DNA from: Hippopus hippopus
Taxonomy: Eukaryota; Mollusca; Bivalvia; Cardiida; Cardiidae
Direction of reading: 5' to 3'
DNA length: 64,000 nt
NCBI GenBank assembly: GCA_946811185.2
Contig: OX328096.1
Coordinates: forward strand, 51,660,252 to 51,724,251
This document shows positions 25,598-33,569 of the stretch, in pieces. The translations under genes and the position numbers were made by a program. Under the pieces are notes generated by a model, which was given only the letters and a program-made list of their open reading frames with translations, was not told the origin of the DNA and searched no databases. Within the stretch, counting starts at the first letter, position 1, and each line of letters begins with the position of its first letter.

Positions 25598-25830
25598 TGA
25601 ACCATGCTCTGGCAAAAGGGAGGTTTAATGAATCTCCATGATGCATTATACCAAGCAAGTTATCACATAACTGTGGATCCATAAAATCCATTTTGTCTAA
25701 CAACTGGCTGAATCATGAAGTAGCATAGTCCTTTGACATGCAGAAAATTGGCAAAAAGCAGAAAGATTTGATTCAGGTCAATACTTTTTGCAGATGCATT
25801 AAATACCCTTTTAAAAGAGCATAGCTCAAT
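25598..25830. mobile_element. MITE family A copy, palindrome deleted
   Basis: TGAACCATGCTCTGGCAAAAG to CCCTTTTAAAAGAGCATAGCTCA. The CAGCCTGCGCAG core is reduced to a single GATTCAGGTCAATAC arm. Confidence 0.8.
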
Positions 25831-26176
25831 TATATTGCAGTCATATAAACAAGTCAAATGAAGGAGAAAAATATAGCTGCAACAGAAAGATGTAGAGTTT
25901 ACCTTTCATAAACTTTAGAGAGCAATCCAATCGCAAATCCGAATAACCGTACAAACACTTGAAGTCTATGTGAAGTGCATGAAAATACACCGAAAATCTT
26001 TGGTACAAAATAGGCATAAAAAACTTTGGTCGATTCCTAAATCAAACCGACGGTTCTGGAGAAAATTAAGCGAGATAATATTCATGATAATGCAAAAGAT
26101 CGCAATTCTCATGCAAGCATATCGAATTTAATGTGCTGAAATAAATATTTCAAATAATTCCTACATAAAACATTAT

Positions 26177-26686
26177 TTTAGCCACGCTCTCTGAAAAGGG
26201 TTTTTTTTTTAATTAATGTATATGCTTGACTGATTGATTGAATCGGAGTTTAACGCCGTTTTAACAGCTTAGGTCATATATGACGGTCAATGCACCTACG
26301 CATGTGTTTCCTGGCTTTCTCACGCCAGTACAGATACAACTTTATTTCCAAGTCACTGACTACTTTCTCTTATACATCAGAGGTGAGAGGCGAAAAATCG
26401 CTGGAAAGATTTACCTAAACCGGGTATCGAACTCATAATTACCAGGTTATGAGTCCGATACGCTAACCACTTAGCTACCCGGGCTGGCTAATGTATATGC
26501 AAAATGTATCGACCTATGTCACCTGCTCAGTTCACGCATGCTGACATGGGTCGAACCTTTTTGTTTTTGGTAAATTTTCTGTATGTCACAGGATCAATGC
26601 TCCTCATCCACAATTAGATGATGACTTGCTTGCTACAGCGCATCACATGGAGATGTATTAAATCCCCTTTTGCCAGAGCATGGCTG
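26177..26686. mobile_element. MITE family A interrupted by a SINE
   Basis: GCCACGCTCTCTGAAAAGGG to CCCCTTTTGCCAGAGCATGGC. The copy is about twice normal length because 26226-26488 is a foreign insertion bounded by a direct repeat. Confidence 0.85.
26226..26488 (-). mobile_element. tRNA-derived SINE with 12-bp target duplication
   Basis: Perfect direct repeats TAATGTATATGC flank it (26214-26225 and 26489-26500). Read on the minus strand it starts CCCGGGTAGCTAAGTGG (A-box-like), has GGACTCATAACC (CAT anticodon position) and GAGTTCGATACCCGG (B-box-like), and ends in a TCAATCAATCAG-type tail. It looks Met-tRNA-derived. The subfamily is not identified. Confidence 0.8.
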
Positions 26687-26765
26687 ATTTTTCAAAAATC
26701 GCCTATAGCTCTTAGAACTCGAAGTTGTCAATTGATAAACGAAACGTCAGCTATTTTCATTACTG

Positions 26766-26767
26766 AA

Positions 26768-26815
<48 letters not shown>

Positions 26816-26816
26816 A
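26766..26816. repeat. (GAAA)n microsatellite
   Basis: About twelve tandem AAAG units. Confidence 0.95.
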
Positions 26817-26955
26817 AATAGAACAGAGGTGTGGAATATGAATAAGACGTTATTCAACCATTTAAGCATTCATAATTTTGAGCAGCAATTTAATCAAATG
26901 GGCTTTTGTTTTTCGATAGACAAATAACTCCGAAAATGTATATGGTATTGTTTAA

Positions 26956-27315
26956 AGGCTCAGTAAAGGCCAAAATAGCAAAGCAGGTGTCATAATACAT
27001 TTAAATTTAAATCATACCATTTAAAAGTATGAAAAATATTGTGGAGATGACAGTTTGTTATCGTGTGGTTGGGCCATATGTCAGTCGCTGGCAGAAAAAA
27101 GAATTTTAAAATCAGGCAAAAAGTAAACAAAAGACACAGCTACCTGGTAGGTTTTAACCTAGTTTTGAAATTATTTTTTCTGTCAGCAACTAACACTTGG
27201 ACTGATCGTACAATGACAGATTGTCATCTTCACAATAATTTCCATACGTTTAGATAGTATAATATAAATTCAAATGCAATTTTACACCCGCTTTGTTTAC
27301 TCTTGGGCTTTATTG
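26956..27315. mobile_element. MITE family F, large palindrome
   Basis: The left half (GGCTCAGTAAAGGCC, ATTTAAATTTAAATCATACC) is mirrored by the right half (ATAATATAAATTCAAATGCA, CTTTATTGTTACTTTAA). The same unit recurs at 57470-57640 and 57985-58340. Confidence 0.65.
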
Positions 27316-27362
27316 TTACTTTAAATCTTTCCATACCATAAACGACGCCAGAAGCTTTTGTG

Positions 27363-27427
27363 GGCAGTGCAGATATAGATCAGACTACACAGTATGTGCA
27401 GTCTGATCTATGATCTGCACTATCCAC
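27363..27427. repeat. MITE family E palindrome
   Basis: GGCAGTGCAGATATAGATCAG mirrored by CTGATCTATGATCTGCAC. Confidence 0.75.
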
Positions 27428-27429
27428 TA

Positions 27430-27874
27430 CTTTATTCTAGATTATAACCAAGCTGTATTTTGATCTTGCCGTGGAACTGTATTTGTAGCCTTTGAGAAAA
27501 TGCAATTTATTTATTCAGAAGTGAAAGTGTTAAAGGAATATATGGTAAACCGAACGCCTCTCTTCAGCTGTGGAAAATATTCCGATCAATAGTCGATTCT
27601 TATTCCTTTGCCATTTCATTGGTTATTTAGACAATACAAAGACCTCTATTAGGAGAAAAATGGTCAAGAAGAAGTAAATTGGATCTAGGCAATCAACATG
27701 GAATAATGGGTAACCTAGATTTTTTTGACACAGATATTTGTCGGTCATGTGATCAATATTTGACGTAATGGTGTGTTTTTCCCGACGAGGGCTTTGCCAA
27801 AATAAACCTTTGATTTAAACAATTTGACTATAATAGGCCCTGGATAACCGTGGACGCGGGAAAACAAGAAGTGA
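27430..27874. other. Unassigned DNA left of the virus-like element
   Basis: No gene seen. GGACGCGGGAAAAC at 27851-27864 resembles the E2F-like motif inside the element, 11 bp from the target duplication. Confidence 0.5.
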
Positions 27875-27880
27875 TCCACA
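27875..27880 (+). repeat. Target-site duplication, left (TCCACA)
   Basis: Identical to 42693-42698. Six base pairs is the length reported for Polinton/Maverick insertion by a retroviral-type integrase. Confidence 0.9.
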
Positions 27881-27889
27881 AGTAGTATA

Positions 27890-27942
27890 GGAGGGTAGTC
27901 TATACCCCTGCCAGGCCAGGGCAGGGGTCTAGACTACCCTCC
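27890..27942. repeat. Left terminal hairpin palindrome
   Basis: GGAGGGTAGTCTATACCCC pairs with GGGGTCTAGACTACCCTCC around an AGGCCA-like loop region with one mismatch. It lies 9 bp from the tip, so either strand could fold back as in parvoviral or bidnaviral ends. Confidence 0.85.
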
Positions 27943-27945
27943 CTG

Positions 27946-28115
27946 AGTGCCCTACATCACCACCCTGAAAGAAATTTGTCCCTATTCTGCCACCCTGAAA
28001 GAAGTTGCATTTTTTATAATCCCTATTCTACCTACCCTGAGTGGAATTTATCTGCAAAAAAAGAGAAAGTAACACAAAAAAGCCATTTTTCAGGGTGGTA
28101 GAATAGGGAACTGCC
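27946..28115. repeat. Subterminal CCACCCTGAAAGAA repeats
   Basis: CCACCCTGAAAGAA occurs twice directly, with TCCCTATTCTGCC/TACC between copies, and once inverted as TTTCAGGGTGGTAGAATAGG. Possible binding sites for a replication or transposition protein. The right end has the same set at 42470-42615. Confidence 0.7.
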
Positions 28116-28119
28116 AGGT

Positions 28120-28430
28120 CTGATCACTGAGTTGGACTTAGTTTTTTCACCCATATGCTATTAGGATTGCTTTATTGTAAGTAACACAAAATGGTAAAGT
28201 AACACAAAATGGCAAAGTAAAACAAAATGCCATTTTTGACGGCACTATAGGGATCTAGCAGGTCTGATCACTGAGTTGGACTTAGTTTTTTTCACCCTAT
28301 GAATGATTTTCTCTCTTTCTAAAAGGATGACCATTGAGTTGGACTTAGTCTTTTTCTGCAATTATGAATGATTTTTTCTTTCTAAAAGACTGAGCACTGG
28401 GTTGGACTTAGTCTTTTTCTGAGTTTTTTT
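28120..28430 (-). repeat. Tandem repeats with ACTGAGTTGGACTTAGT
   Basis: Four units of about 65-130 bp, each with (C)ACTGAGTTGGACTTAGT followed by a TTTTTC tract and ATGAATGATTTT...CTTTCTAAAAG. Mirrored in the right repeat at 42150-42460, with a related set at 39970-40260. Confidence 0.8.
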
Positions 28431-28519
28431 TTACTCTTTGCAGTATAACTCTCTGGAGTATAACTCTTTTGGAGTGCAACTTTTCTAAAAGAAGTTTAAC
28501 AATTTGAAGAAATGACAAT

Positions 28520-29215
28520 TTTGAAGAAAGATAGAACTTTCGTGGTAGCTGGTTAGTCCTGAAAAGGACTGTTTGGTTAGCTCTGAAAAGAGCTCTGACA
28601 ATTTGAAGAAATGACAACTTGAAGATAGAACTTTCGTCTGACAGCTTGAAGGTAGAACTTTCGTCTGACATCTTGAGGATAGATCTTTCGTGGTAATGGT
28701 TAGTCCTGAAAAGGACTGTTGGGTTAGCTCTGAAAAGAGCTGTGACAATTTGAAGAAATGACAACTTGAAGATAGAACTTTCGTCTGTCAGCTTGAAGGT
28801 AGAACTTTCGTCTGACATCTTGAAGATAGATCTTTCGTGGTAATGGTTAGTCCTGAAAAGGACTGTTGGGTTAGCTCTGAAAAGAGCTGTGACAATTTGA
28901 AGAAATGACAACTTGAAGATAGAACTTTCGTCTGACAGCTTGAAGATAGAACTTTCGTCTGACAGCTTGAAGATAGAACTTTCGTCTGACATCTTGAAGA
29001 TAGATCTTTCGTGGTAATGGTTAGTCCTGAAAAGGACTGTTGGGTTAGCTCTGAAAAGAGCTGTGACAATTTGAAGAAATTACAATTTGAAGATAGAACT
29101 TTCGTCTGACAGCTTGAAAATAGATCTTTCGTCTGACCTCTTGAAGATAGAACTTTCGTGGTAGATGGTTAGTCCTGAAAAGGACTGTTGGGTTAGCTCT
29201 GAAAAGAGCTGTGAC
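28520..29215 (-). repeat. Left array of histone-like 3' stem-loops
   Basis: Read on the minus strand: five pairs of AGCTCTTTTCAGAGCT and AGTCCTTTTCAGGACT (plus-strand starts 28555/28579, 28702/28726, 28849/28873, 29023/29047, 29171/29195). They are separated by 27-bp units of GACGAAAGTTCTATCTTCAAG type. Major periods are about 147 and 174 bp. The mirror copy is at 41377-42070. Confidence 0.9.
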
Positions 29216-29370
29216 AATTTGAAGAAATGACAACTTGAAGATAGAACTTTCGTCTGACAGCTTGAAGGTAGAACTTTCGTCTGACAATTTGAAGAAATGA
29301 CAATTTGAAGAAAAGATAGAACTTACGTCTGACAATTTGAAGAAAGGTAGAACTTTCGTGGTAGATGGTT

Positions 29371-29409
29371 AGCCCTGAAAAGGGCTGTTGGGGTGTCCCT
29401 AAAAGGGAC
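29371..29409 (-). terminator. Two stem-loops after left 75-aa gene
   Basis: On the minus strand GTCCCTTTTAGGGAC (29395-29409) and then AGCCCTTTTCAGGGCT (29371-29386), followed by AACCATCTACCACGAAAG. The second has the full histone-type layout. The first has a shortened loop. Confidence 0.85.
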
Positions 29410-29429
29410 CTGGTTTGGAGGTTGTGTTT

Positions 29430-29657
29430 TTAAGCACAACCTCCAACCTTCCTGCATGCTGGACAGCTACTCGCAGCCCGTCTCCTTATCCTTTTTAGCT
29501 CCTGAGCATCTAAGTTGTATTGAAGTGAGAACGGTGGCTCTTTATCATCACTCCAGTCTTCCGTCGATGGTACGACGAACTCCTTCTTCTTTCTGTCCTT
29601 CTTCACCGATAGCTGGGCAAGCTCCCAAAAATTCATATCTCGAAGTGTGCATTCCAT
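29430..29657 (-). CDS. 75-aa basic protein with C-terminal CxxC, left copy
   Basis: Encodes the same 75-residue protein as the right-repeat copy at 40930-41157. It has a Lys-rich patch (VKKDRKKKEF), an acidic middle (EDWSDDKEPP), an Arg-rich helix (ELKRIRRRAASS) and a CPAC...C cysteine tail. Function unknown; small size and basic-Cys composition fit a nucleic-acid-binding or regulatory role (inference). Its E2F/CRE/TATA promoter is at 29700-29780, and histone-type stem-loops start about 20 bp past the stop. A GGAGGTTGTG hairpin overlaps the stop codon. Confidence 0.8.
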   Translation of the reverse strand: MECTLRDMNFWELAQLSVKKDRKKKEFVVPSTEDWSDDKEPPFSLQYNLDAQELKRIRRRAASSCPACRKVGGCA

Positions 29658-29699
29658 TTTTATCTGTAAGTCGAAGAGAATGAATGATGTGCGGGAAAT

Positions 29700-29830
29700 A
29701 ACGCTGGGTTTTATAGCTTTTCAGACGGATTGAACTAGTTGACCCATGACGTCATTTTCTCCTATGTTTTTTCCCGCGTCGGCGTTTCATGCTGTTTTGG
29801 CTCCAAAATTAATGTTATCCAATCAGATTC
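29700..29830 (-). promoter_or_regulatory. E2F/CRE/TATA promoter cassette, left copy
   Basis: Minus strand, reading toward the 75-aa gene: CCAAT box in the TCTGATTGGATAAC segment, GCGGGAAAA (29769-29777), CRE TGACGTCA (29747-29754) and CTATAAAA (29709-29716), with the start codon 52 bp after the TATA box. Order and spacing match the three plus-strand cassettes. Confidence 0.85.
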
Positions 29831-29859
29831 ACCGTTGTTTTTTCTAATACTAAATGTTT

Positions 29860-30060
29860 TATTGTTGACCAACCCGCGTCGGTGTTTCATGCTGTTTTGA
29901 CTCCAAATTAATGTTGGCCAATCAGAATCAACGTTTTATTTCTAATACTAAAATGTTTTATTGTTGACCAATCCGTGGCTTTGTTGCATTTTTTGTTGTT
30001 CGGGGGTTAGAAAAGAACTAGAGTTTGACTATTCTACGACTTTTTTTTGATTGTAAATCT
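29860..30060 (-). promoter_or_regulatory. Partial second promoter cassette at deletion junction
   Basis: GCATGAAACACCGACGCGGG and ATTGG/CCAAT motifs are present but the cassette is cut after GCGGG. It abuts the upstream part of the next cassette (GTTGGTCAACAATAAAAC), marking the likely deletion point relative to the right repeat. Confidence 0.7.
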
Positions 30061-30113
30061 TTTGAGTTTTTAACAATTTTTAAAAAAAGATAGAACTTTC
30101 GTGTTAGATGGTT

Positions 30114-30129
30114 AGCGCTGAAAAGGGCT
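30114..30129 (-). terminator. Degenerate stem-loop after left 76-aa gene
   Basis: Minus strand AGCCCTTTTCAGCGCT, with one stem mismatch compared with the right copy at 39130. Followed by AACCATCTAACACGAAAG. Confidence 0.7.
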
Positions 30130-30161
30130 GTTTTGTTTTTGGAGGCTATGTTTTTCCACTT

Positions 30162-30392
30162 TTAATGACAACACCCGAAATTCACTTGGCAAATGGCTAA
30201 GATGATGTCAGACGTTGTCTTTAAAAATAGTTGAAGTAATCTTTCGCTGAGATCTTTGTAGGGCTGTGTTATAGGTTGTAGTTGGTTTTGTTCCTCCTCT
30301 CCTACGAAGTGAGTGTTTAGTTGTAATAACTGTTGACCTGCATTTAGATATTCTTGGAGAGTCTCACGTAGTTGATAATTTATCTCCTCCAT
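30162..30392 (-). CDS. 76-aa helical protein, left copy (deletion variant)
   Basis: Begins at the MEEINYQL methionine; upstream in-frame codons lie in the leader. It is Glu/Gln/Leu-rich and mostly helical, and ends CQVNFGCCH. Compared with the right-repeat copy (38827-39093, 88 aa), 12 residues are missing in frame, including one CPIC pair, so a likely metal site is lost. Promoter at 30440-30530 has a mutated TATA (CGTATAGAG). This is probably a decayed or diverging duplicate. Confidence 0.65.
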   Translation of the reverse strand: MEEINYQLRETLQEYLNAGQQLLQLNTHFVGEEEQNQLQPITQPYKDLSERLLQLFLKTTSDIILAICQVNFGCCH

Positions 30393-30439
30393 ATTGATAC
30401 TGCTTCCGAATATTGACACTGCTTCCGAAGTGATCGTTA

Positions 30440-30530
30440 GCTGAGAGCCAAAAAATGGTGAATGTATGAAAATAACGCTGGGCTCTATACGTTTACAGAG
30501 GCTTGAAATTTTTAAAGAGCTCGGGTCTGG
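30440..30530 (-). promoter_or_regulatory. Class 2 promoter, left copy
   Basis: Minus strand: CCCGAGCTCTTTAAAAATTTCAAGCC, then GTAAACGTATAGAGCCCAGCG. It shares its layout with the promoters of the 220-aa and 88-aa genes but its TATA box is altered. Confidence 0.6.
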
Positions 30531-30664
30531 CAGAAACCACATACATTTTTTCCATGCTGCGTTTCATGCTAATATAGCAAAAAAGTTATGAGACGATGTA
30601 TGGAAAAAATGTAGACAGAACAAGTCTTTGGGGAAAAACAGAATGAAGAGCTCTATTGTTTTTC

Positions 30665-30695
30665 GAACTTTTATTTATTGAACTTTTATTTACTG
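30665..30695 (-). terminator. Poly(A) signals (AATAAA), minus strand
   Basis: Two or three AATAAA motifs in the TTTATTTATTG / TTTTATTTACTG context. They lie downstream of the 220-aa gene (stop at 31022), about 330 bp away. The mirror set is at 38526-38546. Confidence 0.65.
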
Positions 30696-30734
30696 AACAG
30701 AACTAAACATTGAAACATTTTTTTTGCAATGCAT

Positions 30735-30960
30735 TATAAAAAATTTCTTGACAATGAAAAAATTTCTTGACAATGAAAAAAAATCACAAGGAAACATTTT
30801 TACAATACAGCATAAAAAACATTTTCTTAACAATGAAAAAATCACACTGAAAAAATTTCTTAACAATGAATTATTCACAATGAATTAATCGCAATGAATT
30901 AATCACAATGAATTATTTTTTCGCAATGAATTATTTTTCGCAATGAATTATTCGCAAAAC
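30735..30960. repeat. Short reiterated (C/A)AATGAATTA(A/T)T units
   Basis: Many copies of CACAATGAATTAATCG / TTCGCAATGAATTATT and related ACAATGAAAAAA units at 10-20 bp spacing, at the inner edge of the terminal repeat. Mirrored at 38240-38480. Possible iterons or a 3' UTR; function unknown. Confidence 0.7.
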
Positions 30961-31021
30961 AGTATATAACAAATTTTTTACAATGCAAATTTCGCAAATA
31001 CCACGAGTTTCATATTTGTTT

Positions 31022-31684
31022 TCATATTCCTACCGTTTTGTTGTTTTTTCTTGGTTGTTTTCGCTCTGTCTTTGGTTTTTTCGGGATCTTGAAATCAACG
31101 TGATTATCAATGTTTTTCCCGTATTTACCCTGGCCTGTCAATATTGGTGTAGTCGGTCTTTGATCAACTCGCTGTTTCTTGTGGAGATGGCTAGCATCTT
31201 CCTCAGATTTCCGTTTTGTTGTTTTTCTTGGTTGTTTTTCCTCTGGTTGTTTTTTCTTTGGTTGATTTTTCTTCACAACACTTACGATAGAGTCCACTAA
31301 CTTGTGAAGATTGGATTTATCAAAGTCGAACTCCACAGGGATCTTCACAGGAGTTGTTGAAATGCACTGATCCTGTTGACGTAGTACCTCGATATTTCTA
31401 CTGAGCTGCTCAGTACTTGTGCTTAAAGTTTTAATTTCCTCCAAATGTCTGTTTAAAGTCTCCAGCTGATCTATGATTCGGATCATCATGCTATCTTGTT
31501 TTAAATTTAGCTGCTTTACCTCTTCATAAATGTTGTCAAACACCGTCGCCGGAATGATGGTTGTCGAATTTAACTCCGGTGGTGGATTGATGATTGTCGA
31601 ATTTATAACTGATGAAAGAACGTCTCCATTGTTTTCCGCTGGTGGAAAATCGTCCAAGTTGATTTCATCTAAGTTGTGCTTCAT
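31022..31684 (-). CDS. 220-aa coiled-coil basic protein
   Basis: Start chosen at the first ATG (MKHNLDEINLDDF); the frame is open 12 codons further up, but into the leader. An acidic N-terminus (residues 4-20) is followed by a region with heptad-like Leu/Ile spacing (about 70-120, e.g. MIRIIDQLETLNRHLEEI), then a strongly Lys/Arg-rich tail (about 140-220) with several nuclear-localisation-type runs (KKKQPEEKQPRKTTKRK). No family is recognised. A DNA-binding, scaffold or terminal-protein role for the polymerase is possible (inference only). Divergent from the zinc-ribbon gene, with a class 2 promoter (CGTATAAAA at 31777-31785). Its 3' end uses AATAAA rather than a stem-loop. Confidence 0.75.
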   Translation of the reverse strand: MKHNLDEINLDDFPPAENNGDVLSSVINSTIINPPPELNSTTIIPATVFDNIYEEVKQLNLKQDSMMIRIIDQLETLNRHLEEIKTLSTSTEQLSRNIEVLRQQDQCISTTPVKIPVEFDFDKSNLHKLVDSIVSVVKKNQPKKKQPEEKQPRKTTKRKSEEDASHLHKKQRVDQRPTTPILTGQGKYGKNIDNHVDFKIPKKPKTERKQPRKNNKTVGI

Positions 31685-32032
31685 ATTGAAACTGTCTCTG
31701 AATATTGATACTGTTTGCAAAGTGATCGTTAGCTGAGAATCAAAGAAATGGTGTTTGGTATAAAATAACGCTCAGTTTTTATACGTTTACAAAGGATTGA
31801 AATTTTTAAAGAGCTCGGACCTGACGGAAAACACCAGGATTGAACTGTGTGACACCGAATTAGGAGTGGTAAAAAACACCAATATAACTATCGATTTAAT
31901 TGGATAATGTTAATGAAACGCCGACGCGGGAAAAACATAGGAGAAAATGACGTCATGGGTCAACTAGTTCAATCCTCCTGTAAAGCTATAAAGCCGCAGT
32001 GATATTTTACATAAAATCATATTTGTTCCAGA
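31685..32032. promoter_or_regulatory. Divergent promoter region, two promoter classes
   Basis: Leftward: GAGCTCTTTAAAAATTTCAA (minus) and TATA box at 31777-31785. Rightward: GCGGGAAAA 31926-31934, TGACGTCA 31948-31955, CTATAAAG 31986-31993, ATG 32033. This is the one place where the two promoter types sit back to back. Confidence 0.8.
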
Positions 32033-32239
32033 ATGGTTCGAATTCTTGTATGCCCTCACTGTGCAAGCAGATGTCTGATAGAGTGTGGAAAATGTTTTAC
32101 CATACTTGAGTATCTTGGACAGAAGCATAACTGTCCAGATACAGATGAAGGATTTTACGATGATGATGAAGGTTCATCGACTTGTTGCGAACACTGTGGG
32201 TGTGAAATCATCCCGGTGGATCGGACGGAGGAGTCGTAG
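32033..32239 (+). CDS. 68-aa zinc-ribbon-like protein
   Basis: Eleven Cys/His candidates arranged as CPHC, CGKC, HNC and CCEHCGC around an acidic stretch (DTDEGFYDDDEG), a pattern typical of small zinc-binding proteins. Start fixed by the ATG 40 bp after the TATA box. E2F/CRE promoter upstream, histone-type stem-loop 32 bp after the stop: the only gene of this expression class located outside the terminal repeats. Family not identified. Possible roles include nucleic-acid or protein binding (inference). Confidence 0.75.
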   Translation: MVRILVCPHCASRCLIECGKCFTILEYLGQKHNCPDTDEGFYDDDEGSSTCCEHCGCEIIPVDRTEES

Positions 32240-32270
32240 AGCTGAATGTCAATGTGAGATCCTTTTAAAA

Positions 32271-32286
32271 AGTCCTTTTCAGGGCT
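32271..32286 (+). terminator. Histone-type stem-loop after zinc-ribbon gene
   Basis: AGTCCTTTTCAGGGCT: six-pair stem with one T-G wobble and a TTTC loop. Followed by AACCATC and an ACGAAAGATC element 9-10 nt on. Confidence 0.85.
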
Positions 32287-32411
32287 AACCATCTATACGA
32301 AAGATCTTTCTTTCTTCAAAATTGTCAAAAGTAAAAAAGACTTACAGTCACAACTAGAAAAAAGTCACAACTAGAAAAAAGTCAAAAGTAAGAAGTAATT
32401 ATTTTATATTT

Positions 32412-32417
32412 TTTATT
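32412..32417 (-). terminator. Poly(A) signal for zinc-knuckle gene
   Basis: AATAAA on the minus strand, 143 bp past the stop at 32560. No stem-loop is present here. Confidence 0.6.
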
Positions 32418-32559
32418 TCAAAAAAGAACTTATGTACAATGAAAAAAATCAAATCATGAACTGTAAAGACAAAAATGAATGAACTGTAAAGACAAAAAAT
32501 GAAAAAATCAAGTCAGTCTTTTTGTTTAAATTCAATATTGTGTTGAAATCTTTTTTCAC

Positions 32560-33411
32560 TCAGCATGTTTTTCTTTTTTTCTTCGGAATGTCAGATTCAC
32601 ATTTGGTTTTACGTTTTCTTTTCCTATCGTTGTTTTTTAATACCACATCTGGACAGATTTTATCCTCGTGTTTTGTTGATTTGTAAAAGAAACAGTTCTT
32701 TGTTACTCGTTTTTTCTTCTTTTCGTTGTTTTGCTGTTTTTCCTCTCCGTACGAGCAACCCGGTTCTGCAGGAAATTCGTTGTTTTTTAGATCTAAAGTT
32801 TGTTGTTTTCTTAGATTATCATTTGTAGATATTTTTTTCTCCACCTGTTCTGTTATTTTGCAGATTTCTGAATCGTTGATATCCGTTGTATCGCTCTGCA
32901 TGTGTACGATCTGAGTTTCAACCGATGAGGATATAGCTTGTGGTGAACTTTTTTTCCACGTATTTCCACTGCAGAATGAATTTAGTGTCCCGACGAATTT
33001 TATATCTTTGAGACCATCAACGTTGTAAAACGATGGTAAAATCACAATGTCATGGCTGTGTGGATTCACGTAGACAAAAACAATTGTTCCTGGCTGATTT
33101 TCTTTTTCTGGACATTCTTTGGCCCAATGTCCTGCTTCGCTGCATGTGAAACAAATATTTGTTCTCTTGCCATTCGCACCATATCGTTTGTCAATCGTCG
33201 CTTGATCAAAAACTCTGTATCTGGTAGTACGGTAAACATCTTTTTCTTCTAAATGTTGGTGGGATAAAAATGATCCCACATAGTTTCCGATATGTTTAAC
33301 ATCATACTTTGATGGTATATTGCTGATCTCATAATCGTGGGTGTATGGATTAACATACAGATACACCCTCTTTCTAAGTGGTGATGTATTTTGCAGGTTT
33401 AACTCGCTCAT
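32560..33411 (-). CDS. 283-aa zinc-knuckle protein with duplicated module
   Basis: Residues 16-48 (VYLYVNPYTHD...YVGSF) and 111-146 (VFVYVNPHSHD...VGTLNSF) are a repeated module. Between them lies a CCHC zinc knuckle (C87-x2-C90-x4-H95-x4-C100). A second knuckle-like motif near the C-terminus (C240, Y243, H248, C253) keeps the spacing but has Tyr for the second Cys. The tail (262-283) is Lys/Arg-rich, nuclear-localisation-like. Zinc knuckles usually bind single-stranded nucleic acid, so a ssDNA- or RNA-binding role is plausible (inference). Shares a divergent promoter with the polymerase gene and ends at an AATAAA signal. The complete frame suggests it was functional. Confidence 0.8.
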   Translation of the reverse strand: MSELNLQNTSPLRKRVYLYVNPYTHDYEISNIPSKYDVKHIGNYVGSFLSHQHLEEKDVYRTTRYRVFDQATIDKRYGANGKRTNICFTCSEAGHWAKECPEKENQPGTIVFVYVNPHSHDIVILPSFYNVDGLKDIKFVGTLNSFCSGNTWKKSSPQAISSSVETQIVHMQSDTTDINDSEICKITEQVEKKISTNDNLRKQQTLDLKNNEFPAEPGCSYGEEKQQNNEKKKKRVTKNCFFYKSTKHEDKICPDVVLKNNDRKRKRKTKCESDIPKKKRKTC

Positions 33412-33569
33412 ATTCTTTTATCAGCTGTACTGTCTGAGATTGAGTAGGAGAATGATTAGATTTTCACAACTATCGTCTCTATTTATACACTGTTACAACG
33501 GAGAGGCTATATAAATTGTTAGTTTTTTCTCACTTCTGCATTATTGTCTTTTCACTCAGAGCTAAAACG
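33412..33569. promoter_or_regulatory. Divergent promoter, zinc-knuckle and polymerase genes
   Basis: Plus strand CTATATAAA at 33507-33515 sits 55 bp before the polymerase ATG. Minus strand GTATAAAT at 33481-33488 sits 70 bp before the knuckle-protein ATG. No E2F/CRE cassette. Back-to-back TATA boxes suggest coordinated expression. Confidence 0.75.

Larger units (their letters stand above)
27881..31030 (+). repeat. Left terminal inverted repeat (3.15 kb)
   Basis: Inverse of 38181-42692 except for indels. It carries minus-strand copies of the 75-aa gene and a shortened copy of the 88-aa gene. About 1.36 kb containing the 104-aa and 46-aa genes is absent relative to the right repeat. The junction is at 29875, where two promoter cassettes meet (CCAACCCGCGTCGG). 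The inner border is near TTCATATTCC at 31021-31030. Confidence 0.85.

Noticed and set aside
25119..25703. Minus-strand frames of 90 and 99 codons with a hydrophobic stretch
   Set aside because: The 99-codon frame runs into a family A MITE. No domain, splice or promoter evidence, and the length is within chance for 64 kb.
32565..32828. 87-codon frame antisense to the zinc-knuckle gene
   Set aside because: Phe/Ser-rich shadow of a Lys/Arg-rich coding region, with no supporting signals.
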